A stretch of DNA of 64,000 bases from Cyclina sinensis. Its lineage: Eukaryota > Mollusca > Bivalvia > Venerida > Veneridae. Under the pieces are notes generated by a model that ran no database searches, was not told where the DNA came from, and worked only from the letters and a program-made list of their open reading frames with translations. This document shows positions 22,148 through 35,500 of the stretch, piece after piece; the stretch's first letter is position 1; each line of letters starts with the position of its first letter. The position numbers were made by a program, and so were the translations under genes. The stretch covers positions 97,495 through 161,494 of the forward strand of contig JAAONU010000112.1 of assembly GCA_012932295.1 (NCBI GenBank), written 5' to 3'.

Positions 22148-25100
22148 AAAAAAAAACGTACCTATTTTTCACCGACCATAATTATTTTACATGCATATCT
22201 TACGTGCTGTATCCATAACAACGCTTGTTTAATGTGTCAGCGAAGTACAATTAACTACGTAATACGGACGCTCTAGGGCGGGAAAAGTGTGAAAAACATT
22301 CAAAGTCTGGCGTTAATCCGCTTCTTTGTTCATTGTGATCGATGATCAGTCAGGTATCAAACTGTTATGAAAACCTCAAATTCGAAGCTCTGACGCGCAA
22401 ACATCGATGAACTGAGTAACAAACACAAGCCGAAAATCTGTTCAAAAACCTTGCGTTTTCTATCGAACGGCACAAAGTTCGTTGTATCTCACGAAGAAAT
22501 ACAGGACTGCAAAGAACTTCAAAGCGCGGCACCGTATCTTACGTGATGTATCCATAACAACGCTTGTTTAATATGTCAGCGAAGTACAATTAACTACGTA
22601 ATTAGGATGCTTTAGGGCGCAAAAAGTGTGAAAAGCATGCAAAGTCTGGCGTTAATCCGCTTCTTTGTTCGTTGTGATCGATGATCAGTCAGGTAACAAA
22701 CTGTTATGAAAACCTCAAATCCGAAGCTCTGATGCGCAAACATCGATGAACTGAGTAACAAACACAAGCTGAAAATTTGTTTTCTATGGAACGGCACAAA
22801 GTTCGTTGTATCTCACGAAGATATTACAGGACTGTAAAGAACTTCAAAGCGCGGCACCGTATCTAAAGTTCAGTCAGTAACAAATCAATACATGATGCCA
22901 GGATGGATGCGAGACACAAGTCAGTGCAGCGAAAGATGACGGAATTCTTCGGCATAGAAAACAGGAACGACGGGTAGATACATCATAATAGGTACATTGA
23001 GTTACGTGCAGCGTTACACATTGTAACTTACCGATTTTCACGGTTTTACTTTCGTAACGCTTACACGGCGGTTTTCCCGGGAATTGCTTATGTTTACATT
23101 TTTCTTATGCGATTTTTATCTGTTTTTTTTTTTTTTTAAACAAAGCAGGTAATATTTTACCAAATAATATTTTCTCTGTACAAAATGTATCTTGAGTGGT
23201 TTACAAACAAAGTTGGTTCTTTTGAAAATTTTAACTTTAACATAATGATACAGTTACATGTTGGTGGGTGGGGTAATACTAGCAAATTCAACAGGTCAAC
23301 TATACGATCTCGGTAGGCGCGTTATATATCGGAACCCCGTTTATATCGCGGTCTGAAACCTTGGACCCCAACTAGAGCGCTATAACGGGGTCCCAGTGTA
23401 TGTTGTTGTTGTTACAGTTGTTTATGTTTTTGACAGGTAAGGGAGACAATTCATTGTAATTGTCAAACTGCCAACTGATAGAATTCAGTATTTCACTGGT
23501 TAGCATTAAATAATGTATCTTAAAAGTTATTACACAATCAATGTTACTTTTAATAAATTTAAAAATTCGTCAAGTTAGTGTTTCAGAAACAAAGTACGTA
23601 CTTCCATAGTAAAACAAGCTCAGATATTCTCTCAATGAATGAGTTTTCATTGCCTATTAAGTGTGTGCAAAAATGGAGAGTGAATTCCTCATGGTTTACA
23701 GAAAGTGGTTTCTGATAAACTAAAACAGTATTTCTGGAAGTCAACAAAACACGCTTGATAAGAACTGAACTTTAAAAGTTGGGACAAAATGATCATATGA
23801 TTGTAAAGGCAAAAAGTATTTTATTAATAATAATTTATACCTTGAAATACATGTTTCTATCTTGTTTTGTTTCATGAAATTGTGATTCCTTAGAGACTAC
23901 AATATGATTTTATCAGTATAAAGATTCAATGATGAAGTTCTTGATAGGTCAGTGGTTAGTATCACCCTACAGTTTGGAAGATCCTGGGTTCAAATCAGAG
24001 CAAAAGTACAAGGTTTGTACAGAGATACACTTGTTGTCCTAAGCCTAACATGCCACAGATGTCTTAAGCCACATATGCATCAGATGTCTTGAGCCACTTA
24101 TGCCTCAGATGTCTCATGCCACACATGCCCCAGTTGTCTTGAGCCTAATATGCCTCAGATGTCTTGAGCCTAACATGCCTCAGATGTCTTGAGCCACACA
24201 TGCCTCAGATGGCTTGAGCCACACATGACTCAGATGTCTCAAGCCACACATGACTCAGATGTCTTAAACCACACATCTTGAGCCAGAAATGCCTCAGATG
24301 TCTTGAGCCACACATGCCTCAGATGTCTTAAGTCACACAGGCTCAGATGTCTTAAGCCACACATGCCCCTGTTGTCTTGAGCCTAACATGCCCCAGTTGT
24401 CTTGAGCCTAACATGCCTCAGATGTCTTAAGCCACACATGCCTCTGATGTCTTAAGCCACACATGCCTCAGATGTCTCAGGCCACACATGCCCCAGATGT
24501 CTTAAGCCACACATGCCTCTAATGTCTTAAGCCACACATGCCCCAGTTGTCTTAAGCCACACATGCCCCAGTTGTCTTAAGCCACACATGCCCCATTCGT
24601 CTTAAGCCACACATGCCCCAGTTGTCTTAAGCCACACATGCCTCAGATGTCTTAAGCCACACATGCCTCTGATGACTTAAGGCACATATGCCTCAGATGT
24701 CTTAAGGCATACATGCCCCAGTTGTCTTGAGCCTTACATGCCCCAGAAGTCTTAAGCCACACATGCCCCAGTTGTCTTAAGCCACACATGCCTCTGATGT
24801 CTTAAGCCACACATGCCTCAGATGTCTTAAACCACACATGCCCCAGTTGTCTTAAGCCACACATGCCTCTGATGTCTTAAGCCACACATGCCTCAGATGT
24901 CTTAAACCACACATGCCCCAGTTGTCTTAAGCCACACATGCCCCAGATGTCTTAAACCACACATCTTGAGCCAGAAATGCCTCAGATGTCTTGAGCCACA
25001 CATGCCTCAGATGTCTTAAGTCACACAGGCTCAGATGTCTTAAGCCACACATGCCCCTGTTGTCTTGAGCCTAACATGCCCCAGTTGTCTTGAGCCTAAC

Positions 25101-28100
25101 ATGCCTCAGATGTCTTAAGCCACACATGCCTCTGATGTCTTAAGCCACACATGCCTCAGATGTCTCAGGCCACACATGCCCCAGATGTCTTAAGCCACAC
25201 ATGCCTCTAATGTCTTAAGCCACACATGCCCCAGTTGTCTTAAGCCACACATGCCCCAGTTGTCTTAAGCCACACATGCCCCATTCGTCTTAAGCCACAC
25301 ATGCCCCAGTTGTCTTAAGCCACACATGCCTCAGATGTCTTAAGCCACACATGCCTCTAATGTCTTAAGCCACACATGCCCTCAGATGTCTTAAGGCATA
25401 CATGCCCCAGTTGTCTTGAGCCTTACATGCCCCAGAAGTCTTAAGCCACACATGCCCCAGTTGTCTTAAGCCACACATGCCTCTGATGTCTTAAGCCACA
25501 CATGCCTCAGATGTCTTAAACCACACATGCCCCAGTTGTCTTAAGCCACACATGCCTCTGATGTCTTAAGCCACACATGCCTCAGATGTCTTAAACCACA
25601 CATGCCCCAGTTGTCTTAAGCCACACATGCCCCAGAAGTCTTAAGCCACACATGCCCCAGTTGTCTTAAGCCACACATGCCTCTGATGTCTTAAGCCACA
25701 CATGCCTCAGATGTCTCAGGCCACACATGCCCCAGATGTCTCAGGCCACCCACATGCTTCAAATCATCTGTGAATAGATACCTGTAATGAACCTCTACCC
25801 TGAATAGTGTTTTGAAAATGATTTAAAATAAGCTTCTGTAAGTTTCACCACTATTAAGCTTAAACAATTCAGTCTGAATTTATAAAGATTTACAATATAT
25901 CACACATTTTAGGATTGATGATGAAGATGGTATGGATTTTGAGGCTGAACTTGCCATGATGGAGGATATAGAGATGGAAGGACAAGAACCTTCAGGTAGT
26001 TCAGAGTAAATAAGAAACAAAAGCTGTGGTGTGTGGAAACGGGTCTTGGTATTTAGATTAATTAACCCTTCACCTGCTGAATTTTTGTAATGGATTTGCC
26101 TAGCTTTGAATTTGGAACAGTCTATTCAAAGTTTAAGGGATTTCATTATCAAAATACAAAAACTGAGCTACCAACAGTATAGGGCCTGGTCAGACTGCAT
26201 GGATTAGCAGGCTGGCCTGGCTCTATACTGGTGGCAGAGGCTAATCACTTTCGGGTCCAGCAGGTTAAGGGTTAAATGCTTATAATGTTACATCAATTGA
26301 GAAACAAGTTTTTGCAGCTTTTATTAACCTTGTTCAGTGATAGCTTTTAGGGTTCAAACCACAACTTGCAACTCTGGATCAGGAGTTTAACATTCGACCA
26401 ATTGACCACTGATTACCCATATCTATTTTTGTCAGCAAAGCTAGTCACCAAAATTGTGGGATCCTTTTTTTTTCAAACTCAGCAGGTATCGTATTCATAA
26501 AGAATATTAGTACAATTTAAGTACATGTATTTTCCTTAAATTACAATTTTTACTTAAGTATATGCAATGAAGAAGTTTAACATTTCATTTCTTACTCTTG
26601 ACAGTATAATGAACATTGTCTGAAAGTTTAGCAATAGAACTGCAAACTGATTTGAAAAATTTCAGCTAAATTCAAACCTTACTAAGAAAATCTTGATACG
26701 CTTTATAAATATGGCACCAAGTGCTCACAGTGAGCTGCATGCATTGCGGTTGCTTAATGTCCGTTGTGTGTCTTTCATCTGTGGTTCAAACGAAGTTTGA
26801 GGGGGTATATAGGAGTCACCCAGTGGTTGGTAGGTCAGTCGGTTACCATTTCCTTGTCCGGAGAATAACTTGAAAACTAATGGTTCGAATTCAGTGCAAC
26901 TTCATACAATGGTCAGGCACAATGACAGGAAATGCATTGTTCAAGAATCATATCTCCATCTTCACTATTTGCACATTTATTGCCCTTTGTTGGTTTTCCT
27001 TGTCTGGAATATAACTTAAAAACTAATGGTTTGAATTCAGTGCAACTTCATACTATGGTCAAGCACAATGAGAGGAAATGCGTTGTTCAAGAATCATAAC
27101 TCCATCTTCACTATTTGCACAGTTATTTCAACTCTTTTACAAAGTATTCTGTTACTAATAACTTTCTCAGTTCCGAAGCAGTCTTGCTATTTAGTGATAG
27201 CTCTTGTTTTATAAATTTGACATTTATTTGCATAAAATCTGGGATCGTTGATTGTCAGGCGTGCGTCGTCAACAATTTGACTTGAACGACATCTCTTCCT
27301 AAACTGCTAAGCCAACATGGACGAAACATGTCTAGGATATTCCTTGCATGAAGCTCTACCAAAGTTGTTCAAAGAATTCAATTCCATCAAGAACTCTGGT
27401 TGCTATGGCAACTGAAAGGAAAAACTTCGAAAATCTTCTTGTCTGAAACCACAAGGCTCAGAGCCTTAAGATTTTGTGTGTAGCATTGTCTAGTGGACCT
27501 CTAGCAAGTTTGTTCAAATTATACCCCTTGGGTCAAATTTGGCCCCGCCCCGGGGGTCAATTGATTTTACATAGGCTTATATAGTGAAACTTTAAAAATC
27601 TTCTTGTCTGAAACCACAAGGCCCTGAGCCTTAAGATTTGGTATGTAGCATTGTTTAGAAGACCTCTACCAAGTTTGTTCAAATTATGCCCCCTGGGGTC
27701 AAATTTGGCCCTGCCCCGCAGCGCTTCTCATCCTTATATAACAGTGGCCGATATTCGGCCACTTCCCAATCCGAAAATAATAGATTTTTTCCCAATTGTG
27801 GCAGAGTTTCTTCCCAAAATGCAAGACATGATTTCCCAAAATCTTAGAAATTCCCCCTAGATTAGTTTAAAAAAACGATCAATTTGTTTACATTTGTTAT
27901 TTCCGGAAGAAGCGTTTATCTGGTATTGACTTTTTTGTCGTACTATAGCCGAACAACACACGGTACCCGTGTTATGCAAAACCAGTCTAATCCGTTAAGT
28001 TCCGATAGACTCTTACTCAGTAGTTATCAGTAATTAAAAGTAGAACCATGCGCAGTGAAACAGTCAAACGTTCCGAAAGTCTGGATTTTATTCCGTTTCA

Positions 28101-31100
28101 GGGGAGATAAATCAGTGTTTATTTCCAGTTGCTGAAACAAATGTCTCATAAATTTCCCAAAATGAACAATTATCGCACTTAAATTTCCCAATTTGAAAGG
28201 CCAGGGCCTCTTCCTAATTTCCTGATGAAAAGCCCTGCCCCGGGGGTCAATTGATTTTACAAAGGCTTGTATTGTGAAACTTTTAAAAAATCTTCTTGTC
28301 TGAAACCACAAGGACCTAAGCCTTAAGATTTGGTTTGAAGCAGTGTAGTAAACCTCTACCAAGTTTGTTCAAATTATGCCCCTGGGATCAAATTTGGCCC
28401 CGCCCACGGGGTCAATTGATTTGACATAGGCTTGTATAGTGAAACTTTTAAAAAATCTTCTTGTCTGAAACAAAAAGGGCCTGAGTCTTAAGATTTGGTA
28501 TGTAGCATTGTCTAGTGAACCTCTACCAAGTTTGTTCAAATTATGCCCCTTGGGTCAAATTTGGCCCTGCCCCGGGGTTCACTTGATTTTACATAGGCTT
28601 GTATAGTGAAACTTTTTAAAAATCTTCTTGTCTGAAACCACAAGGACCTGAGCCTTAAGATTTTGTATGTAGCATTGTCTGGTGAACCTCTACCAAGTTT
28701 GTTCAAATTATGCCCTTGGGGTCAAATTTGGCCCTGCTCGCGGTCATTGGTTTTTCATAGGTTTATATGGAAAACTTTGAAAATCTATCTGAAACCACAA
28801 GGCCCTGAGCCTTAAGATTTAGTATGTAGCATTGTCTAGTGGACCTCTACCAAGTTTGTTCAAATTTGGCCCCACCACTGGGTCATTGGTTCTTCATAGG
28901 CTTATATAGGGAAAACTTTGAAAACCGTCTTGTCTGAAACCACAAGGCCCATTGTCTAGTGGACCTCTACCAAATTTATTCAAATTATGCCCCTAGGGTC
29001 AAATTTGGCCCTGCCCCCTGCAAGTTGAAAAATGTTTAGCTGATATGAACCTTTGATAAAGGAGTTTTGATTCTTTATATACATGTATACTTATGCCTGT
29101 TTTCAGCCCCTGGGCCCGAGGATGAATTGACAAGTGTGAAATGGGCCAGACCTCCTGTCCCTCCAATAGATCCAAAGAAGGATGCTATCATATTCCAACA
29201 GATTGATTTGGACCATTACATAGGTGTGTAGATTCTGTTAAACCATTACATAGGTGTGTAAACTCTGTTAAACCATTTCTTTCAGTTTGTACCTTGTTAC
29301 AGAACCAATTAGTACAGTTTTAGCTCACCTGAGCACAACGTGCTCATGGTGAGCTTTTGTGATCCCCCTCTGTCCGTTGTCGTCCTTCACCAACAATTTC
29401 TTTTAAACAACATCTCCTCTGAAACCACTGACTGCACATAAACCAGACTTCACAGGAATGATCCTTTCAAAATTTTTCAAATGGTTCCGGTCTGTTGCAT
29501 AAGTAGGTCACAGGGCCAAAAAAGAAGTTTCAAAAATGCAAAAAAAAAATCTTCTTGTCAAAAAGTACAAGGCCCAGAGCTTTGATATTTGGTATATGAC
29601 ATCATCTATAGGTCCTCTACCAAAGTTCTTCAAATTATGCCCCTAGTGTCAAAATTGGTCCCACCCCGGTGGGTCATAGGTTTTCCTTATATGTATTTAG
29701 TGAAAAATTTAAAAATCTTGACATGAAACATTGTCAGGTGGACCTATATCAAGATTGTTTAAATTAAAGCCTTGGGGTCAAAGTTGGCCCTGCACCCAGG
29801 GGACTCAGTGACCTACTTTTTTGTTATTTGATATACAGATATGAAATTTGGACCATGTGCACAGTTTCAGATATAGAATTGAATATTGATGTGAGCTGGC
29901 CTAGATTTTGACTTAGTGACCTACTTTCCAGTTTTTTGATGTACAGCTATGAAATTTGGACCATTTGTACAGTATCAGTTGTAGAATTGAACGTTGATGT
30001 TAGATGACATTAATTTTGACCTAGTGACCTACTTTTTTGTTGTTTGATGTACAGCTTTGTAATTTGGACCATGTATATAGTAAAACTTTAAAAATATATT
30101 TTGCTTGAAGTATGGTCTAGTGACCAACATTGTTCAAATTCTTGTAATAAACACTAGCTTTCTCCACTTTCACACAAATAACAGTCTGTCCTCAGGTGAG
30201 CACTTTGGGGCCAGTGACCCCCTTGTTGTCTATTTGTTGTTTTTTTTTCTTGTTAAGATTAAAGTTTACATTCCTACTGAATTCATTTCTTTTGCATGTA
30301 AACAAAGAATAAAGAGACAATTTTTTTAAGTAATAGTTGATTACATCATGGTTTGGTGCTTTGAAATGGCAAAAAAGATAATTTGACTTTGTGGCAGAAA
30401 AAACAGTGGGAAGAACAATGGGGTAGACACTTTGATATCCATTTTAGAAAGCATCAGAAAATAGGAGGAGTGGATGTTTTAAGTTTATTAGAATAAAAAT
30501 TTCTCATGACAGGCCGCCACATGCCAGGGATGCCAGGCTGCACAGTCGGTCCAACACCGATTATCCGGATGTTTGGTATTACCATGGAGGGACACAGTGT
30601 CACTGCTCATGTTCATGGCTTCACTCCATATTTCTTTGTTCCCGCTTATCCAGGATTCAGTGAAGATCACTGCAAGAAATTTATGGTTTGTTTTGTTTTA
30701 CTTTATTGGTCCTATACATATAATGTCGAAACTTGATCATAATTTCAGTTACTTAGAAGTTTAAAGGGACATTCCTGTCAGTTAACAGATGATAGACTGG
30801 ATGTCTGTTTTACTGGTATAAAATAAAAAATGATTTATAATTTAAACAGGGTTTCCATTTGACCCCTGAAATTTCATTTTGACCCTCAGGTATTTTGACT
30901 GAAGGGTCTTTTTGTCTTAAAGTAAGGTATGTTTTAGCTTAAATTCAGGTATTTTTGACTACAGTTTTGTAAAATGTAGTTGCATCGCATGAAAAATGAC
31001 CCTTCAGGTTTTGTAACTTGTGAAACCCCTGATTTAAAGAAAATTTTTACAAAATATCTCCAGTAGGCATTGGGACATCCAGACAACATGTGTCTGGAAT

Positions 31101-32514
31101 AAATGTCCACCCAAAAATGGTACAACAACAGAACTGTATATAAAGACTAATAATTATGTTTTCTGTTTATCTGTTGTACCTAGAATTTTTTACTGACACC
31201 TTGACATGGAATAATTTATTCAATGTTTTACAAAGTCTGAAAGAAAAAAGAATACCGTTAATTTTAGGGAATGTCTCTTTAAGTTTAGAGAACTTGCAAT
31301 AGATTTCAAATGTTTAGTACTGTGAAAAACAAAAGCCTCACCCAATTTTGTTTATTTTTAAAAAATAAAAACTTGCTGACTGCATGTCTTGATTGGCAGA
31401 TATTCAGTTCTGCACATTTCACATACCGAAAATTTCCCAAATTTATGATTTTTGGGTATTGAACAGATATAGTTATGCATCTTAACTTTTTTATGCACTT
31501 TACCTGGACATAAAGTTCTTGCAGAAGTGGGTCATTTGTATGAATCTTCCATGTGACTAGAAATACCACTTATACAGTGCATTTTTATCGATATTTCAGG
31601 ATGCACTGAATTCTGCAGTGATGGGGGACCTCAGGTCTAACAAGGAAGGGATAGAAAGAGCAGTGCTTGGTGTGGAACTCGTTATTAAAGAAAGTGAGGC
31701 ATATTTTGTCTTTCTTTGTACATGTTCTTGGTAACAGCTTTGTTTTATTAATTTTAGTTATCCCTTATGCATTTAATGAAATGCTTACAGAGAGGGATCA
31801 CTCTCCTGTGGGCAATAAATTGCTTCCAAAAAAGTGAACAACAACAACTGACTGTGAAGACCGATATTATGCATTACTATATTTACTGACTGAGATTTCT
31901 ACTGACACCGTGAAATTGGGAAATGATTCTTGCAATAACATTTTCATTTATATCATTTTGAAGGAAATTTGATACCTTAATTTATATAATTTGAAGGAAA
32001 TTTGATACCTTAATTCATATAATTTTGAAGGAAATTTGATACCTTAATTTATATAATTTGAAGGAAATTTGATACCTTAATTTATATAATTTGAAGGAAA
32101 TTTGATACCTTAATTTTAAAGTATGCATCTTTAATCTAGATCACTGATTCAGAAATGAACCACTGAGGCTGTTCTTGTAGCCTTAATTTATACAAATCAA
32201 GGCATGTTTTCTCGCATCTTAACAATACAACTTTTTCAAAGATTTAAAAAGTAAATTGTTGTTGAGACTGAAGAATTACAAAATAAATATGCAATTCTAA
32301 AACTTGACTTGAACTTATCAGAACTTGTACATTTTTAATTTTCAGGCATCTATGGCTTCCATGGTAACAGGAAAATTCCATTCATTAAGATCACAGTGGC
32401 TATACCTCGCCTTATAGCCCCAGCAAAAAGACTTTTGGAGCAGGGTTTCAACTGTCCTGGATATGGGCAGCATGGCTTCCAGTCTTATGAATCTAACATA
32501 GATTTTGAAATTAG
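18575..32514 (+). CDS. POLD1: POLD1 exons 1-6: N-terminal region
   Basis: Residues 1 to about 240. Exon 1 encodes a basic, Pro/Gly-rich tail ending [10 protein letters not shown], compatible with a nuclear localisation signal. Exon 2 gives an acidic segment ([16 protein letters not shown]) and exon 3 the conserved [13 protein letters not shown] block. Exons 4-6 form the N-terminal beta domain (for example [20 protein letters not shown], split by family variation, and [18 protein letters not shown]). Exon 3's donor at 29224 is duplicated 30 bp downstream. Confidence 0.93.
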
Positions 32515-35500
32515 GTATGTTGATCTCACTGGAAAGCTACATGTATTAGCAGCTTTTATATGTTTCAGCAGCTGTTTTCAAAGAAATGTACTCAGGCAAA
32601 TAACCAAGCTTTTGTGTAATTGTTTTCTGTATTGTCATTGATTTCTATGGTTATAAAATGTAATTCTTCCTAAACTGTATGGCCAAATTAATATTGGGTT
32701 TAATACAATACGTATCAGTTGTCCAAATATATCTTGTATTGTGCAAAACAGTATGATATAATCTTTTTATTCTATATCTTATTAATCGATTTCTTTTTCT
32801 GCATCACAATTCCTTTTGATGCCCCTGAAGGGAGGCATATAGTTTTTGAACCATCAGTCCGTCCGTCATCCTATCCGAAAACCTTAACATTGGCCATAAC
32901 ATTAGTAAAAGTGGATTTACTTCATACTTGGACACAAAATCCCTTTGGACAAGACCTTCCCACTGACCTATATTTGTTTGACCTTGACCCCTAAATGACC
33001 TTCACCTTGGACATCAAATTGTCAGAAAACTTTAACTTAGGCCATAACTTCCACATTAGTAAGTGAATATACTTCATACTTGGACACAACACCCCTTTGG
33101 ACAAGACCTTCTCACTGAATTATATTTATTTGACTTTGACCCCTGAATGACTGGTTCTCAGCTCAAAGGTCAAAGCACCACTTCTGGGGCATTGTCATCT
33201 TACAGTTAGTTCTTGTTATATATGAAAGAAAGAGAAAAATGTATGACAATTTCTAAAAAGCAATTCTAAAATCTGTTCTTGATGTGATGGGTATCTGACG
33301 ATGATGTGTAAGAAGCCATCTGTTATTGAAAAAAAACAACAGGATTTGGTAACTCATCCATAAAAATGCAGAAATAAATTGTGTTGTCACATGGTACAAA
33401 TTGACATTCCCAGATGGATATGAATAATACGTTGTTTTTTTTTTCGGCCATACTCAGGCAGGCAGGTGTTTAGAGTTTGTTCAGAGACATTTATTTACTT
33501 TCAAGATTAAAAAAAAAAAAATAAACTGCCAGCCTCTATACATGAGCTTTGAAATGAAATGAAACAAAACAAAGAAAACATGTTGGTTTCTTATTTCAGG
33601 TTCATGGTTGACAGCAGTGTTGTTGGGTGTAACTGGATAGAGGTAGAGGCGGGAAAATACTGTCTCCGAGACAAAGAAAACTCTAACCAGGCAGATGCAC
33701 AACGACCACCTCTGAAGTCACGATGTCAGATCGAAATAGATGTTTCATGGCAGGATTTTATTTCGCATGTACCGGAAGGCGAATGGTCGAAAGTTGCACC
33801 ATTCAGAATATTGAGCTTTGATATAGAATGTGCGGGTCGAAAAGGTAAGTTTTTAGTGAGCTTTGCCACCCAAAAAACCCCCAGCTTTATAACATTTAGG
33901 AAGCAAGGGACTGCAGAAGGACCTTTGATCAAATATTTCAGTTTTCGCATCTAGATTAGCTTGGATCGGTTCCTTGACAACATGCTGAAACTTTAATGCT
34001 GTATGTTAAAGTTGAGCTGTGCTCATAGTAAAAAAAAAGTTACAATGTAATTTTCATTTTAAATTAACAGCTTTATAGATTCTTCAAAAATATCAAATCA
34101 GGGTTGAATAAAAAGTAATTTAAGAAAAGATTTCTTTTGTAATAAAACAATTCTTTTCAGTCAAAAGTAAACATGACATTGTAAAGCATTTATTGTTTTC
34201 AGTTCAAATGGTTACTTTCGTTATTGAAAACTATTTAATCATAAAGTTGACAGTATATTGTTTGAAAATATTTTTTGTATTATTCAGGTGTTTTCCCAGA
34301 GCCTGACAAAGATCCAGTGATTCAGATAGCCAATATGGTCATCTCTCAGGGAGAACATGCACCATTCATCAGGAATGTGTTCACACTGAACACATGTGCT
34401 CCTGTCATAGGGTCACAGGTTCTGTCATACATGACAGAGAAGGAATTATTGTCAGTAAGCCCCACTTACATGTTTCTTTTAACAGTACCGATGCAAAGCC
34501 CGAATTCAGATCAGCAAAGAGACAGATATTTTTTTTAGGGTACAGTAGCATTTTTTCCTTGAAAAGCATCTTTTAGTCCTCTCAGAAAGAAAGACCAAAG
34601 ATGTTTTCATGGTACAGGAATTTTTCTTTTTATCATTCATTTGACCTTGAACAAGGTTGATAGCTGATAAGTCAAGGTCACAGAGCTCTACGGTCAAAAT
34701 TAGTGCAAGCTGTAACTTGGCCTTGGTTGTATAGCTTCGTTCTGGCATTCAATTTTTTTGAACTATTTACTTGGTTTTTAAATTGGCTATTCTTGAATTG
34801 CAGAAATGGGCAGCATTTATTCGAGAGGTTGACCCAGATATCATCACAGGCTACAACATACAGAACTTCGACCTGCCTTATCTAATCAACCGAGCAAACC
34901 ATTTAAAAGTTGCTGACTTCACATATCTTGGAAGAATTAAGGACATGAAATCAGTGATTAAGGAGTCGACCATTCAGAGTAAACAAATGGGGAAACGTGA
35001 AAATAAAGTTATAAACATGGAGGGGCGTGTGCAGTTGGATTTGTTGCAGGTGTGATTTGACTGCAATTCAGTAATTACAAAAGAGAATTTATTGAAACTA
35101 AAACTAACCAATCCAGCCGTTTTCAAGTGTAACCGTATTGAAAATAGAATGTTTTTAAGTTTGCGTTGTGTTACATATTCTCTGTCAAGACTCGTAGCAA
35201 ATAATATAGTATTGCAGTCACTTTTTCATGTGAATCACTTAGTTTCTTAAGTATATTATTTTGTTATAGTGCTACCCTTATATTATGTTTGTTATTATGT
35301 TCTGAATGTTATTCCATTATGAAGTCTTTGATTATTTTTACAGATTCTGTTTCGGGACTATAAGTTGAGATCGTACTCTCTGAATGCTGTCTCCTTCCAT
35401 TTCCTTCAAGAACAGAAGGAAGATGTTCACCATTCTATCATCACAGATCTGCAGGTTGGTTTACTGTAATTGATTTAATGTTCCTCATGTTCATTGAAAA

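Noticed and set aside
21995..22276. 93-residue frame with poly-Pro/poly-Lys
   Set aside because: Comes from the C-run/A-run junction inside the Tigger-like element.
23936..24005. A tRNA gene
   Set aside because: A and B boxes are present but a complete cloverleaf, anticodon arm and acceptor stem are not; a SINE head explains it better.
24034..25760. CRISPR-like regularity of short repeats
   Set aside because: Units are contiguous 25-bp variants with no unique spacers, lie in an animal intron and show minisatellite-type variation.
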